64,000 bases of DNA from Sphingomonas changnyeongensis (GTDB taxonomy: Bacteria; Pseudomonadota; Alphaproteobacteria; Sphingomonadales; Sphingomonadaceae): the NCBI RefSeq assembly GCF_009913435.1, contig NZ_CP047895.1, positions 124,001-188,000 of the forward strand, written 5' to 3'. Below are positions 56,222 through 64,000 of this stretch, piece after piece. Below the pieces are notes generated by a model. The model was not told the origin of the DNA and searched no databases. It saw only the letters and a program-made list of their open reading frames with translations. How positions within the stretch are numbered: the stretch's first letter is position 1; every line of letters starts with the position of its first letter. Position numbers and translations under genes: made by a program.

Positions 56222-58714
56222 TCAGAAGTCGTAGCGCAGCGAGGCCGAGATCGTGCGACCGTTGATCGACCGGCCCCAGCCAATACCGTTGGCAGGCAGC
56301 TGGCTCTGGTTGATGTCGAAAAAGCCCGCCTGGTTGAACAGGTTGCTGGCATTGACCATCAGCTGCACCCGCGCCACCGGCTTGAACAGCGCGAACGCGT
56401 TCACCGTGGTGAAGCCGGGGATGCGCAGGATATTCTCGTCCTGTGCATAGCTGCTGGTCACGGTCACGATGTTCGCGCCGACATTCACCCGGTCGAACTC
56501 AAGCTGCGGCATCACCGTGATCGTCCAGGCCGGCTGGCGGCGCGGTTCCTTGCCGGTGAGGCTCGCGTCGAATTTGTCCTCGGTGATCTTGGCGGTGGTG
56601 TAGGTCGCGCCGCCGGCGATGCTGAACGGGCCGTGGCGGAACGTGCCCTCGAGCTCCAGACCGTAAGCGCGGTAGGTGCGGAACGTCGCGTTGGCCGAGC
56701 CATTGAGCACATTATGGTCGTCGGCATAAGCGAGGAACGCGGTCGCATTGACGGTCACGTTGGTGCGGCGGAACTTGAACCCGCCTTCGAGCTGGCGGAC
56801 CTCGTCGACCCGGTCGGCCTTGCTCGGCACGCTGCCATCGGCGGCGACGGCCGAGGTGAACAGGATCTTGTCCGCATTGGCGCGGCCGCCACGGCTGTAG
56901 CGCGCAAACACCGCCAGCGGCTCCGAGATCCGGTAGTTGACGCCCGCTGAATAGCTGAGGAAGCCATAATCATAATCGACCGGGGCCGGCCGATCGAGCG
57001 GCAGGAAGCCGACCCGGGTTTCGGGCGCGGAGATCGCGCCATCGCCATTGACGTCGAAGCTGGTCAGGCCCACCCGGCCGCCGCCCAGATCGGCGCCGAC
57101 CAGCGACCCGCGCACCCGCCCGCGATCATAGCGCAGGCTGCCGCCGATCGCGAGCTTGCCGACATGGTAGTTGACCGAGCCATAGGGCGCGAGAATGCTG
57201 TAATCGACATCGAAAATGCGGCGGAACCGGCTGCTGTTGCCGCGCGCGAACGAGAAATAGCCGCCCTGGGTCTGGGCGACGCCGGCCGCGCTGGTGATGT
57301 CGACCATCGCGGTGCGGCCATTGCCCGCCACATCGGTGACGATCGAGGAATGCAGCCATTCGGACGACAGCTGCTGGTCGGCGGCGTAAAGGCCGCCGGT
57401 CACGGTCAGCGCGCCGCCACCCATGTTCCACACCCGCGACGCGCGCAGATCATTGACGAAATAGTCGAGCGAGCGCGCCCGGGTCTGCGCCATGAACGAC
57501 AGCATCAGCTGCCCGTTGCCGTTGATCGGCGACCCCGCCGCAATCGGCTGGCCGGCGAGCGGGCCGCTGGCATAGCGCGCGGTCGCCCCGGCACCGCCAA
57601 TCTGCGCGGCCAGGGCATTCACCGTGTTCACCGACGATGGAAACACGCGCAGGAAGTCGCCCGAGTTCGCCGAATAGCGCGCCTTGTTGCTGACGGTGAA
57701 GCCGGCAACCTCGAACTGCGCCTCCAGCCCGATCGCCTTGCTGACCGGATCCATGCCGTTGCGCACCGGGAAGCGGCGCAGCTGGTTCTGCCCGTCAAGC
57801 GTCACCACCGGACCGATAAAGGGCGACAGCGTGGCGTCGCTGCGCACGTCGAAGCCGGCAAAGTTGCGGATCGTCGGATCGTCGTTCGTCCCGGTGATCT
57901 GGATCGGATAGGGAGCGAAGGTCGGCGACCGGTCCTGCAGATATTTGGCGTGCAGGCGGATGAAGCCGGTGTCGAACTGCTTGGTGATGTTCAGCCGGAT
58001 CTGCCCGCCCTTATAGCCGTTGAAGCCGATATCGCGCGGCCCCTCGCCCTGGCGGTAGAAGCCGCCGATATGGAACCGCCAGCCGCCGCCCAGCTGCGAA
58101 CCATAGTCGAAATCGATCCGGCGCTCGCCATAGTCGATCCCGCTGGTCAGCTGCACGGCACCGCCATCGGTGTCGCCGGTCTTGGACAGCAGGTTGATCA
58201 GCCCGCCCGGCGAGTTGGACGAGAAGGTCGAGGCCGAACCGCCCCGGATCGATTCAATCTGGGCGATGTTGAAATCGCTGCGCACGAAGACATCGGCGGC
58301 GAAGTTGAAAAAGTCGCCAAACTCCAGAACCGGCAGACCATCTTCCTGGATCTGCAGATATTTGGCGCCGCCCGATGCGAGCGGCAGGCCGCGCACCGTG
58401 TAATTGGCATTGCCCTCGCCCACCGCGGATTCGACGCGCAGGCCGGGGATGGCGCGGATCACGTCGGCGAACGGCCGCGGCCCGAGCTTCAGAAACTCGC
58501 TCGACCTGAAGATGCTGGTCGATGTCGCGCTGTCCAGCCGGTCGCGCCCACGCGCCACGCCGGTCGAGAACACTTCCTGCGCCGGGGCAGCCTGCGGATC
58601 GGCCGGGGCCTCGGGCTGGTCGGTGTCGGCTGCGGGAATGTCCGCCGGTTCGCCGGCAAGAACCGGCGTCGCCAGAAAGGACGACGCGAGCAGGGCAATG
58701 GCAATGTTTCTCAT
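56222..58714 (-). CDS. TonB-dependent receptor, paralogue of the sucrose-locus receptor
   Basis: The 830-residue product has a signal peptide (about 1-20, ending TPVLAG), a plug domain with VRGLPLASGGAKYLQIQEDG, RSDFNIAQIESIRGGSASTF and SNSPGGLINLLSKTG, and a barrel ending in SASLRYDF. These motifs match the first receptor (10,821-13,319) nearly word for word. An EF-hand loop DVNGDGAISAPE lies at residues 554-565, the same position as in that paralogue. No transport or enzyme gene sits with it, only the AraC regulator, so the substrate is open; a sugar or glycan is likely. Confidence 0.92.
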   Translation of the reverse strand: MRNIAIALLASSFLATPVLAGEPADIPAADTDQPEAPADPQAAPAQEVFSTGVARGRDRLDSATSTSIFRSSEFLKLGPRPFADVIRAIPGLRVESAVGEGNANYTVRGLPLASGGAKYLQIQEDGLPVLEFGDFFNFAADVFVRSDFNIAQIESIRGGSASTFSSNSPGGLINLLSKTGDTDGGAVQLTSGIDYGERRIDFDYGSQLGGGWRFHIGGFYRQGEGPRDIGFNGYKGGQIRLNITKQFDTGFIRLHAKYLQDRSPTFAPYPIQITGTNDDPTIRNFAGFDVRSDATLSPFIGPVVTLDGQNQLRRFPVRNGMDPVSKAIGLEAQFEVAGFTVSNKARYSANSGDFLRVFPSSVNTVNALAAQIGGAGATARYASGPLAGQPIAAGSPINGNGQLMLSFMAQTRARSLDYFVNDLRASRVWNMGGGALTVTGGLYAADQQLSSEWLHSSIVTDVAGNGRTAMVDITSAAGVAQTQGGYFSFARGNSSRFRRIFDVDYSILAPYGSVNYHVGKLAIGGSLRYDRGRVRGSLVGADLGGGRVGLTSFDVNGDGAISAPETRVGFLPLDRPAPVDYDYGFLSYSAGVNYRISEPLAVFARYSRGGRANADKILFTSAVAADGSVPSKADRVDEVRQLEGGFKFRRTNVTVNATAFLAYADDHNVLNGSANATFRTYRAYGLELEGTFRHGPFSIAGGATYTTAKITEDKFDASLTGKEPRRQPAWTITVMPQLEFDRVNVGANIVTVTSSYAQDENILRIPGFTTVNAFALFKPVARVQLMVNASNLFNQAGFFDINQSQLPANGIGWGRSINGRTISASLRYDF

Positions 58715-59068
58715 CTCTCATCCTGGCGTGATTATGGTTTTATCGACGCATTATAGAGAGAAAAAAAGCATGACCTATCGAAGTCAGATGATTTACTTAT
58801 GACCAAGCAAAGTCAGCAACTTAAGGAGCGGTAAGTAAAAGCCCTTAGCTGCATGGCGGCAACCACGTCATCCCGCGCGCTAACCAACAAACTTTGCCAT
58901 AAAATCTTGTTGTTGCAGGCAACCGCCCGGAACAAACCATGCGAATTCAGCGCCCTGCGGCGCATTGGGGATGAGAGCCGAACCGCCCGCCGCCCCCGCC
59001 GGTTCCCGCGACACTGCGGTTTCCGATCCGATTGCATCGGATCGGCCGCTCCCGCTTTTCGTTGTGCG
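58715..59068. other. A+T-rich upstream region with palindromes
   Basis: The first 130 bases are A+T-rich for this genome and are the likely promoter of the second TonB receptor. They contain TTTACTTA (about 58,791-58,798) and its complement TAAGTAAA some 30 bases on, a possible operator. Further along, CCGATCCGAT (59023-59032) and ATCGGATCGG (59036-59045) form a perfect 10-bp inverted repeat around TGC. No gene is seen in this stretch. Confidence 0.5.
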
Positions 59069-59119
59069 GCATTTTCCGAGCCGCCGGGTCAAGTCCACCC
59101 GGCTCGAAAATGCTCTAAA
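59069..59119 (-). repeat. TAGAGC-type short hairpin repeat, copy 2
   Basis: Read on the minus strand it begins CTTTAGAGCATTTTCGAGCC and folds with the following CCGGCGGCTCGGAAAATGC into a long stem. The TAG at its start is the stop codon of the SMP-30-like gene, so the repeat runs out of the coding end and can act as its terminator. Copy 3 lies beyond the other end of the same gene, in opposite orientation. Confidence 0.75.
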
Positions 59120-60095
59120 GCCTGACGATGGCCACCGCGTTGTTGGGGTTCATCGGGATGATCAGCTGATTGCGGTCGGGATCGTGGCACATCGATGCCG
59201 CGCTCGGGATGTTGCGCGCGATCAGCTCGGCCGGGCGGCCGGGGCGCATCCGCTGGATGCCGCCTTCGCGCACGCTGCTGATGTAACGGGTGCCGTCGGG
59301 CAGGATCACCAGCCCGTCATTGCCCGACTGGGCGGCCTGTTCGGTATTGAGCAGCTTGCCCGACGGGCTGAAGGTCAGCACGTCGCGATTGCCCAGATTG
59401 ACGACGACGATGTTGCCGTCCGGATCGAGCGCGATGCCGTTGGGCAGCGACAGCGGCGCGCCGTCGACGAGCACGCGAGCCGTGCCGTCGGCATCGATCC
59501 GGTAGACGCGCATCGGCACCCGCCCATCGGGGCTGCCGGTCTGGGTCGCATAGATGGTGCCGTCGGGCGCGACCGCGATGTCGTTGAACCAGGGCGAATC
59601 CGGCACGCGAATGGCGCGGACCGGCGCGCCGCTCGCGACATCGAACACCCGGATCACCGACACGCGCGCCGCGCCGTCGGCGGTGCCGCCATCGCTGTCG
59701 GCCAGATAGAGCCGCCCGCCCTGAATGTCGCTGCCGAACGGCTGGTTGAGGATCAGCCCGGCGCGGCTGGCCCCGATCCATTTGGCGGTGTGGACCGACC
59801 CGTCGGGGTTGAGCAGCGAGACAAAGCCGTCATTGGGCGCCTCGGTCTGCGCGGCGCCGCGGCTGACGACCATGATCAGCCGGCGGCTGCGATCATAGAT
59901 GCAGCTTTCCGCGCTCACGATCGCGCCGAACACCCGCACATTGGATGACATCGGCTGGTGCCGCCCGTCGACCGTGACGCCGAGCGGGGCCCCGGCCTCG
60001 AACGCGCCCGGCGGCGCATCCTGCGCCCCGGCAACCGGCCCGGCAGCCACGCCGCCCCACAAGATCGCCGCCATCGCGCCCGGCCATTGCCGCAT
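59115..60095 (-). CDS. Exported SMP-30/gluconolactonase-like beta-propeller protein
   Basis: The 326-residue product has a signal peptide (about 1-24, MRQWPGAMAAILWGGVAAGP ending VAGA) and a six-bladed propeller with SMP-30/NHL-like repeats: SPWFNDIAVAPDGTIYATQT, PLSLPNGIALDPDGNIVVVN and GNDGLVILPDGTRYISSV. The N in PNGIALDPDG and the D in NDGLVILPDG are the metal-site positions. The known lactonase or phosphotriesterase activity of relatives is possible, but the substrate is unproved. Small hairpin repeats flank it on both sides. Confidence 0.85.
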   Translation of the reverse strand: MRQWPGAMAAILWGGVAAGPVAGAQDAPPGAFEAGAPLGVTVDGRHQPMSSNVRVFGAIVSAESCIYDRSRRLIMVVSRGAAQTEAPNDGFVSLLNPDGSVHTAKWIGASRAGLILNQPFGSDIQGGRLYLADSDGGTADGAARVSVIRVFDVASGAPVRAIRVPDSPWFNDIAVAPDGTIYATQTGSPDGRVPMRVYRIDADGTARVLVDGAPLSLPNGIALDPDGNIVVVNLGNRDVLTFSPSGKLLNTEQAAQSGNDGLVILPDGTRYISSVREGGIQRMRPGRPAELIARNIPSAASMCHDPDRNQLIIPMNPNNAVAIVRL

Positions 60096-60130
60096 CGTCG
60101 CCTCCCCCTTTTATGCTGATCGGGCGAGCC

Positions 60131-60186
60131 TAGAGCGTTTTCCAGCCGGGTGGAATCACCCGGCGGCCCGGAACATGCAGCAAAAC
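60131..60186 (+). repeat. TAGAGC-type short hairpin repeat, copy 3
   Basis: It begins TAGAGCGTTTTCCAGCCGGG and folds CCGGGTG (60146-60152) against CACCCGG (60157-60163), with GGCCCGGAACATGC after the stem. It matches copy 2 in order and spacing but lies in the opposite orientation, so the two copies point away from the SMP-30-like gene between them. The rest of the 216-base gap is the likely promoter of the divergent genes. Confidence 0.7.
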
Positions 60187-60311
60187 GGAAAGCTGGGGCG
60201 GTGCGGCGATCATGGCCCCGCGCACAGCCCCCTGCCCCCCCTTACCGCCCTTGCGCGCGGGCATTCCCGGCCTAGGATCGCGCCGGCGGACAGCCGCGGG
60301 GGAACAGGGGG

Positions 60312-62030
60312 ATGATGCGGGCATTGAGCTTCATGGGGGCGGTGGCGCTTGCCGCGCTGGCAGTTCCGGCGGCGGCGGAAACCTTCCGCGTGACGATCCC
60401 CGCCGATGCGCCGCAGGCGCGCTATGACGGGCGGCTGATCCTGATCCTATCGCCGCGCGACACGCCCGAACCGCGCTTCCAGGTCGCGCCCGGCCATGAT
60501 GCGCCGCAGGTGATCGGCATGAACGTCAGCGGCGTCGCGCGCGGCGGCACCGTCACCATGACGGCGGATCTGCCCGGCTATCCGGCGCGCACGCTGGCGG
60601 GCGTGCCGGCCGGCGACTATCATGTGCAGGCGGTGCTGCACGTCTATGACCGGTTCAGGCGGGGCGACGGGCGCACGGTGCTGCTGCCCGCCGCGCGCGG
60701 GGCCGGGCAGAACTGGCGCGAGGAACCGGGCAACATCATCAGCGCGCCGCAGCGCATCCGCTTCGATCCCGCCCGCCCCGGCCAGATCGACATCGCGCTC
60801 AGCCGCGTGCTGCCGCCGGTCGCGCCGCCCAAAGACACGACCTTCATCCGCCATTTCAAATTCAAGAGCCCCAGCCTCACCCGCTTCTGGGGACGCGACA
60901 CCTATATCACCGGCCATGTGCTGGTGCCGCGCGATTTCGACCTGCATCCCGAAGCGCGCTTTCCGCTTGCCATCTTCCACGGCCATTTCCCGGCCGATTT
61001 CGGCGGCTTCCGCACCACCCCGCCCGATGCCGACGCCCCCTGCGTGCCCAATGCCCGATTCGGCGAGCCCTGCTACAACCGGATCGAGCAGCAGGAAGCC
61101 TATGATTTCTACAGGAAATGGATCTCACCCGATTTCCCGCGCATGCTGATTGTCGAGATCGACCATTCCAACCCGTTCTACGACGACAGCTATGCGGTGA
61201 ACTCGGCCAATCTCGGCCCCTATGGCGATGCGATCACCCATGAGTTCCTGCCCGCGCTCGAGGCGAAGTTTCGCGGCATCGGCCAGGGCTGGGCGCGGTT
61301 TCTCTATGGCGGATCGACCGGCGGCTGGTCGGCGATGGCGGCGCAGATCTTCTATCCGCGCGCCTATAATGGCGCGTTCATCGGCTGCCCGGACCCGGTC
61401 GATTTCCGCCATTACATGGTCACCAACATCTATGAGGAGCGCAACGCCTATTGGCGCGAGGGGCCGTTCGGCCGTGTCGCCAAGCCGGCGAAGCGCAATT
61501 ATCTCGGCCAGGTCGATTACATGGCCGAGGATGAAAACCGGCTGGAATATGTGCTGGGCGACAAGACCCGTTCGGGCGGGCAGTGGGACATCTGGGAAGC
61601 GGTGTTCTCGCCGATGGGCGCGGACGGCTATCCGCGCCCGCTGGTCGACAAGCTGAGCGGCTCGATCGATCCCGAAGTCGCCCGCCACTGGCGCGACAAT
61701 TACGACCTGACCCACATCCTCGCGCGCGACTGGGCAAAGCTGGCCCCGGACCTTGCCGGCAAGCTTCACGTCTATGTCGGCGACATGGACAATTATTATC
61801 TTAACAACGCGGTGTACACGCTCGAACAGGTGCTGACCCGCGCCGATCCGCCCTATCGCGGCGAGGTGCTGTACGGCGACCGTGCCGAACATTGCTGGAA
61901 TGGCGACGCGAAGCTGCCCAACGCGGTGTCGCGGCTGCGCTACAACAGCATGTATGTCGACAAGATCCTCGAGCGCATCCGCCAGACCGCGCCGCCGGGC
62001 GCGGACCTGACCAGCTGGCGCTATCGCTGA
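60312..62030 (+). CDS. Exported esterase-like alpha/beta hydrolase
   Basis: The 572-residue product has a signal peptide (about 1-22, ending VPAAAE), an N-terminal beta-rich domain (about 25-165) and an alpha/beta hydrolase domain with the nucleophile elbow in FLYGGSTGGWSAMAAQIF (Ser about 342). A likely catalytic His lies in YGDRAEHCWNGDA near the C-terminus. The family is close to putative esterase-D-like proteins of unknown substrate. The ATG at 60312 has GGGGGATG upstream. It diverges from the SMP-30-like gene. Confidence 0.75.
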   Translation: MMRALSFMGAVALAALAVPAAAETFRVTIPADAPQARYDGRLILILSPRDTPEPRFQVAPGHDAPQVIGMNVSGVARGGTVTMTADLPGYPARTLAGVPAGDYHVQAVLHVYDRFRRGDGRTVLLPAARGAGQNWREEPGNIISAPQRIRFDPARPGQIDIALSRVLPPVAPPKDTTFIRHFKFKSPSLTRFWGRDTYITGHVLVPRDFDLHPEARFPLAIFHGHFPADFGGFRTTPPDADAPCVPNARFGEPCYNRIEQQEAYDFYRKWISPDFPRMLIVEIDHSNPFYDDSYAVNSANLGPYGDAITHEFLPALEAKFRGIGQGWARFLYGGSTGGWSAMAAQIFYPRAYNGAFIGCPDPVDFRHYMVTNIYEERNAYWREGPFGRVAKPAKRNYLGQVDYMAEDENRLEYVLGDKTRSGGQWDIWEAVFSPMGADGYPRPLVDKLSGSIDPEVARHWRDNYDLTHILARDWAKLAPDLAGKLHVYVGDMDNYYLNNAVYTLEQVLTRADPPYRGEVLYGDRAEHCWNGDAKLPNAVSRLRYNSMYVDKILERIRQTAPPGADLTSWRYR

Positions 62031-62093
62031 GGCGCCGCCCGGCTGGAAACCGGAGATGACAAACCGGGCAGCGCGCGTTAAGGCGCGCGCCGC

Positions 62094-62507
62094 ATGACCC
62101 GGCTGCGCGCCCTGATCCTTGGCCACAAGGCCGTGGCGATCGCGATGATCGCGGTCGCGCTGGCCGTGAAGGCGCTGATCCCGGCGGGCTTCATGCCGTC
62201 GCGCGCCGGCCAGGCGTTCATGATCGAACTGTGCTGGGACGGGGCGAACGATCCCGGCCCGGTGCGGATCGCCCTGCCGATGAAGGGCGATGCCGGCGAT
62301 CCGGCGGTTCAGGCCGACATGAAGGCCAAATCGGGCTGCCTGTTCACAGGACTTGCCATGGCCGCGACCGCCGGGGTCGATGCCCTGCTGCTGGCCATCG
62401 CCATTGCCTATGTGATGGCGCTCGGCCTGCGCCCCGTCGCGCCGGTGCTCCGCCGCCACGGGCCGGGCCTGCGCCCGCCGCTGCGCGGCCCGCCGCTTAC
62501 CGTCTGA
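62094..62507 (+). CDS. DUF2946 family membrane protein
   Basis: The 137-residue product has an N-terminal hydrophobic helix (about 12-30, AVAIAMIAVALAVKALIPAG), the FMIELCWDG segment, a Cys in SGCLFTGLAM and a second helix (about 85-108). This is the DUF2946 pattern. The family often sits beside TonB-dependent receptors for metals, as here, where one starts 148 bases downstream. A metal-related role is likely, but the function is unknown. A G+C hairpin lies between the two genes near 62,521-62,560. Confidence 0.75.
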   Translation: MTRLRALILGHKAVAIAMIAVALAVKALIPAGFMPSRAGQAFMIELCWDGANDPGPVRIALPMKGDAGDPAVQADMKAKSGCLFTGLAMAATAGVDALLLAIAIAYVMALGLRPVAPVLRRHGPGLRPPLRGPPLTV

Positions 62508-62654
62508 ACCCCACCCGCCAACGGCCGGTTCCCGCGCGCTGAAGCGCGCGCCCGGCCGTGCCGCGCGCCACACGCCGCGACCGTCTGCGCCCCGCATGGG
62601 CCGGTCGCGGGCCCTGCGCGCCCGTTCAGACCGTGATTGCCAGGATTTTCGTTG

Positions 62655-64000
62655 ATGACCCGCACCAAGTTTGTTGCCGCCGCGCTTGCCGGCACCGCCC
62701 TGCTGCCCGCCGCCCCCGCTTTCGCCCAGGGCATCGGCCAGCGCCAGGACGTGATCGTCGTGACCGCCGCCCGCATCGGCACACCCACCGCCCCCTCGGC
62801 CGATCAGGCGCGCCGCGCGCTCGAACGCGTGCCGGGCGCGATCGGCTTTGTCGAGGATGAGGTGTTCGCCGATGATTTCGCGCAGAGCATCGGCGACACG
62901 CTGGTCCTCACCCCCGGCGTGTTCGCCGATACCAGCGCCCAGCGCGAAAGCCGGCTGTCGATCCGCGGATCGGGGCTGAACTCCGGCTTTGAACGGCGCG
63001 GCCTGACCGTGCTGCGCGACGGGGTGCCGATCAGCCGGGCAAGCGGCAGCACCGAGTTTCAGGAGGTCGATCCCCTCACCATCCGCTATCTGGAGGTGTT
63101 CAAGGGCGCCAATGGCCTGCGCTATGGCGCGGCGTCGCTGGGCGGTGCGGTCAACATCGTCAGCCCGACCGGGCGGACCGCGCGCGCGCCGCTCACCATG
63201 CGGCTCGAAGGCGGCAGCTTCGAGACGCTGCGCGGCAATGTGTCGGCAGCGGGAACCGAGGGCGATGCCGATTATTTCGTCGGCCTGACCGGGCTCACCA
63301 CCAATGGCTACCGCGTCCACAGCGACGTCCGCAGCCTTTATGGTCATGCCAATGTCGGCTGGCGGGCGAGCGACGCGGTCGAGACCCGTTTCTACCTGAC
63401 CGCGCTGCGCGACCGGTTCGAACTGGCGGGGTCGCTGCGGCTGGCCGATGCGCTCGCCAATCCGCGCGCGGCGGGGCGGCCGGTGCAGATCGGCCCGTTC
63501 TTCCCCGGCGGGCCGGTGCGCGTGCTCGATCCCGGCCCGGTCGCCGATGACTGGGACCGCAACCTGTCGGTGCTGCGCCTGTCGAACCTGACGGCGATCG
63601 ATCTGGGCGCCACCAAGCTGGAGCTGGGCGGCTGGGCGGCGCGGCGCGTGCTCGATCATGCGATCACCCGGCTGGCGGGCATCATCGACCAGAAGGAAAC
63701 CGAAATCGGCGTCTCGGCGCGGCTGGGCGGCACGTTCAGCCTGGCGGGCGGGCTCGACAGCCGCTGGAGCGTCGGCGGCTGGCTGGCCAGCGCCGACAAT
63801 GCGGCGCGCACCTGGGCCAATGACAGCGGCCGGCGCGGCGCGCTGCGCAACCAGTCGGATCAGGATTCATCGCTGCTGGTCGGCTTTGCCGAACTGGATC
63901 TGGCGCTGCTGCGCGGGCTGAACCTGATCGCCGGCGGGCAATATGCGCGCGCGGTGCGGGACGTGACGGCTGAGCTGAATGCGGTCAGCGGCCGGGGCGT
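62655..64000 (+). CDS. TonB-dependent receptor, siderophore/metal type, C-terminally cut
   Basis: The start MTRTKFVAAALAGTALLPAA is a signal peptide (cleaved after PAFA), followed by a TonB-box-like DVIVVTAARI, a plug with SIRGSGLNSGFERRGLTVLR, RYLEVFKGANGLRYGAASLG and GAVNIVSPTGR, and the first barrel strands. About 448 residues are visible before the window ends. It differs from the other two receptors and resembles siderophore or copper receptors. The DUF2946 gene upstream fits a metal role. The frame is open to base 64,000. Confidence 0.9.
   Translation, partial: MTRTKFVAAALAGTALLPAAPAFAQGIGQRQDVIVVTAARIGTPTAPSADQARRALERVPGAIGFVEDEVFADDFAQSIGDTLVLTPGVFADTSAQRESRLSIRGSGLNSGFERRGLTVLRDGVPISRASGSTEFQEVDPLTIRYLEVFKGANGLRYGAASLGGAVNIVSPTGRTARAPLTMRLEGGSFETLRGNVSAAGTEGDADYFVGLTGLTTNGYRVHSDVRSLYGHANVGWRASDAVETRFYLTALRDRFELAGSLRLADALANPRAAGRPVQIGPFFPGGPVRVLDPGPVADDWDRNLSVLRLSNLTAIDLGATKLELGGWAARRVLDHAITRLAGIIDQKETEIGVSARLGGTFSLAGGLDSRWSVGGWLASADNAARTWANDSGRRGALRNQSDQDSSLLVGFAELDLALLRGLNLIAGGQYARAVRDVTAELNAVSGRG

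Overview
The window is high-G+C alphaproteobacterial DNA and the gene families point to Sphingomonadales (a Sphingomonas-like organism). The evidence is a PEPxxWA-CTERM protein, several long TonB-dependent receptors, EgtB/EgtD, a ROSE-type heat-shock leader in front of an Hsp20 gene, a secG-pyrG order, and an ECF sigma/anti-sigma/fasciclin unit. No plasmid or phage module is present. The only trace of mobility is a truncated integrase start just behind a tRNA-Pro gene.

Layout. 1-8.1 kb is housekeeping: tatB (cut by the window edge), hsp20, a PilZ protein, pyrG, secG, grpE-hrcA, rph, rdgB and hemW. 8.3-9.2 kb is a 3-hydroxyacyl-CoA dehydrogenase. 9.2-16.6 kb is a sucrose-type utilisation locus: an MFS sugar transporter diverges from a TonB receptor / GH68 enzyme / ROK fructokinase operon, with a LacI regulator at the far end and two tandem palindromic operators in the divergent promoter. 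16.6-24 kb holds egtD-egtB, a cobalamin adenosyltransferase, a HIG1-type small membrane protein, gluQ, an HNH endonuclease and ppc. 24-35.9 kb holds a secreted PEPxxWA-CTERM metalloprotease, a photolyase-like FAD protein with a renalase-like oxidoreductase, the ECF sigma/anti-sigma/fasciclin set, a secreted glycerophosphodiesterase, a GT4 glycosyltransferase, lepA and a CsgG-like exported protein. 36.1-41.7 kb holds tRNA-Pro(CGG), the integrase remnant, a CPBP protease and a three-gene surface-polymer operon (nucleotidyltransferase-HAD fusion, CDP-glycerol-transferase-like enzyme, flippase). 41.9-52.6 kb is a compact non-flagellar-linked chemosensory operon: soluble double-tip MCP, triple CheW, CheB, HEAT protein, CheR, receiver, CheA, STAS, CheY and a membrane MCP-like protein. 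52.6-64 kb holds a GDSL-esterase autotransporter, a membrane-bound AraC regulator, a second TonB receptor paralogous to the first, an SMP-30-like protein, a large secreted esterase-like protein, a DUF2946 protein and a third TonB receptor that runs off the end.

Two observations cut across the whole window. First, eight genes (pyrG, hemW, GH68, lacI, GT4, csgG-like, cheW and the last MCP gene, which has two breaks) are each interrupted by what looks like one missing G or C in a G/C run. Adding one base restores a full-length family-typical protein every time, so these are read here as sequence errors, not pseudogenes. Second, a composite palindromic repeat with 27-32 bp perfect arms occurs four times, each time just behind a stop codon, and a second, smaller hairpin repeat beginning TAGAGC occurs three times.
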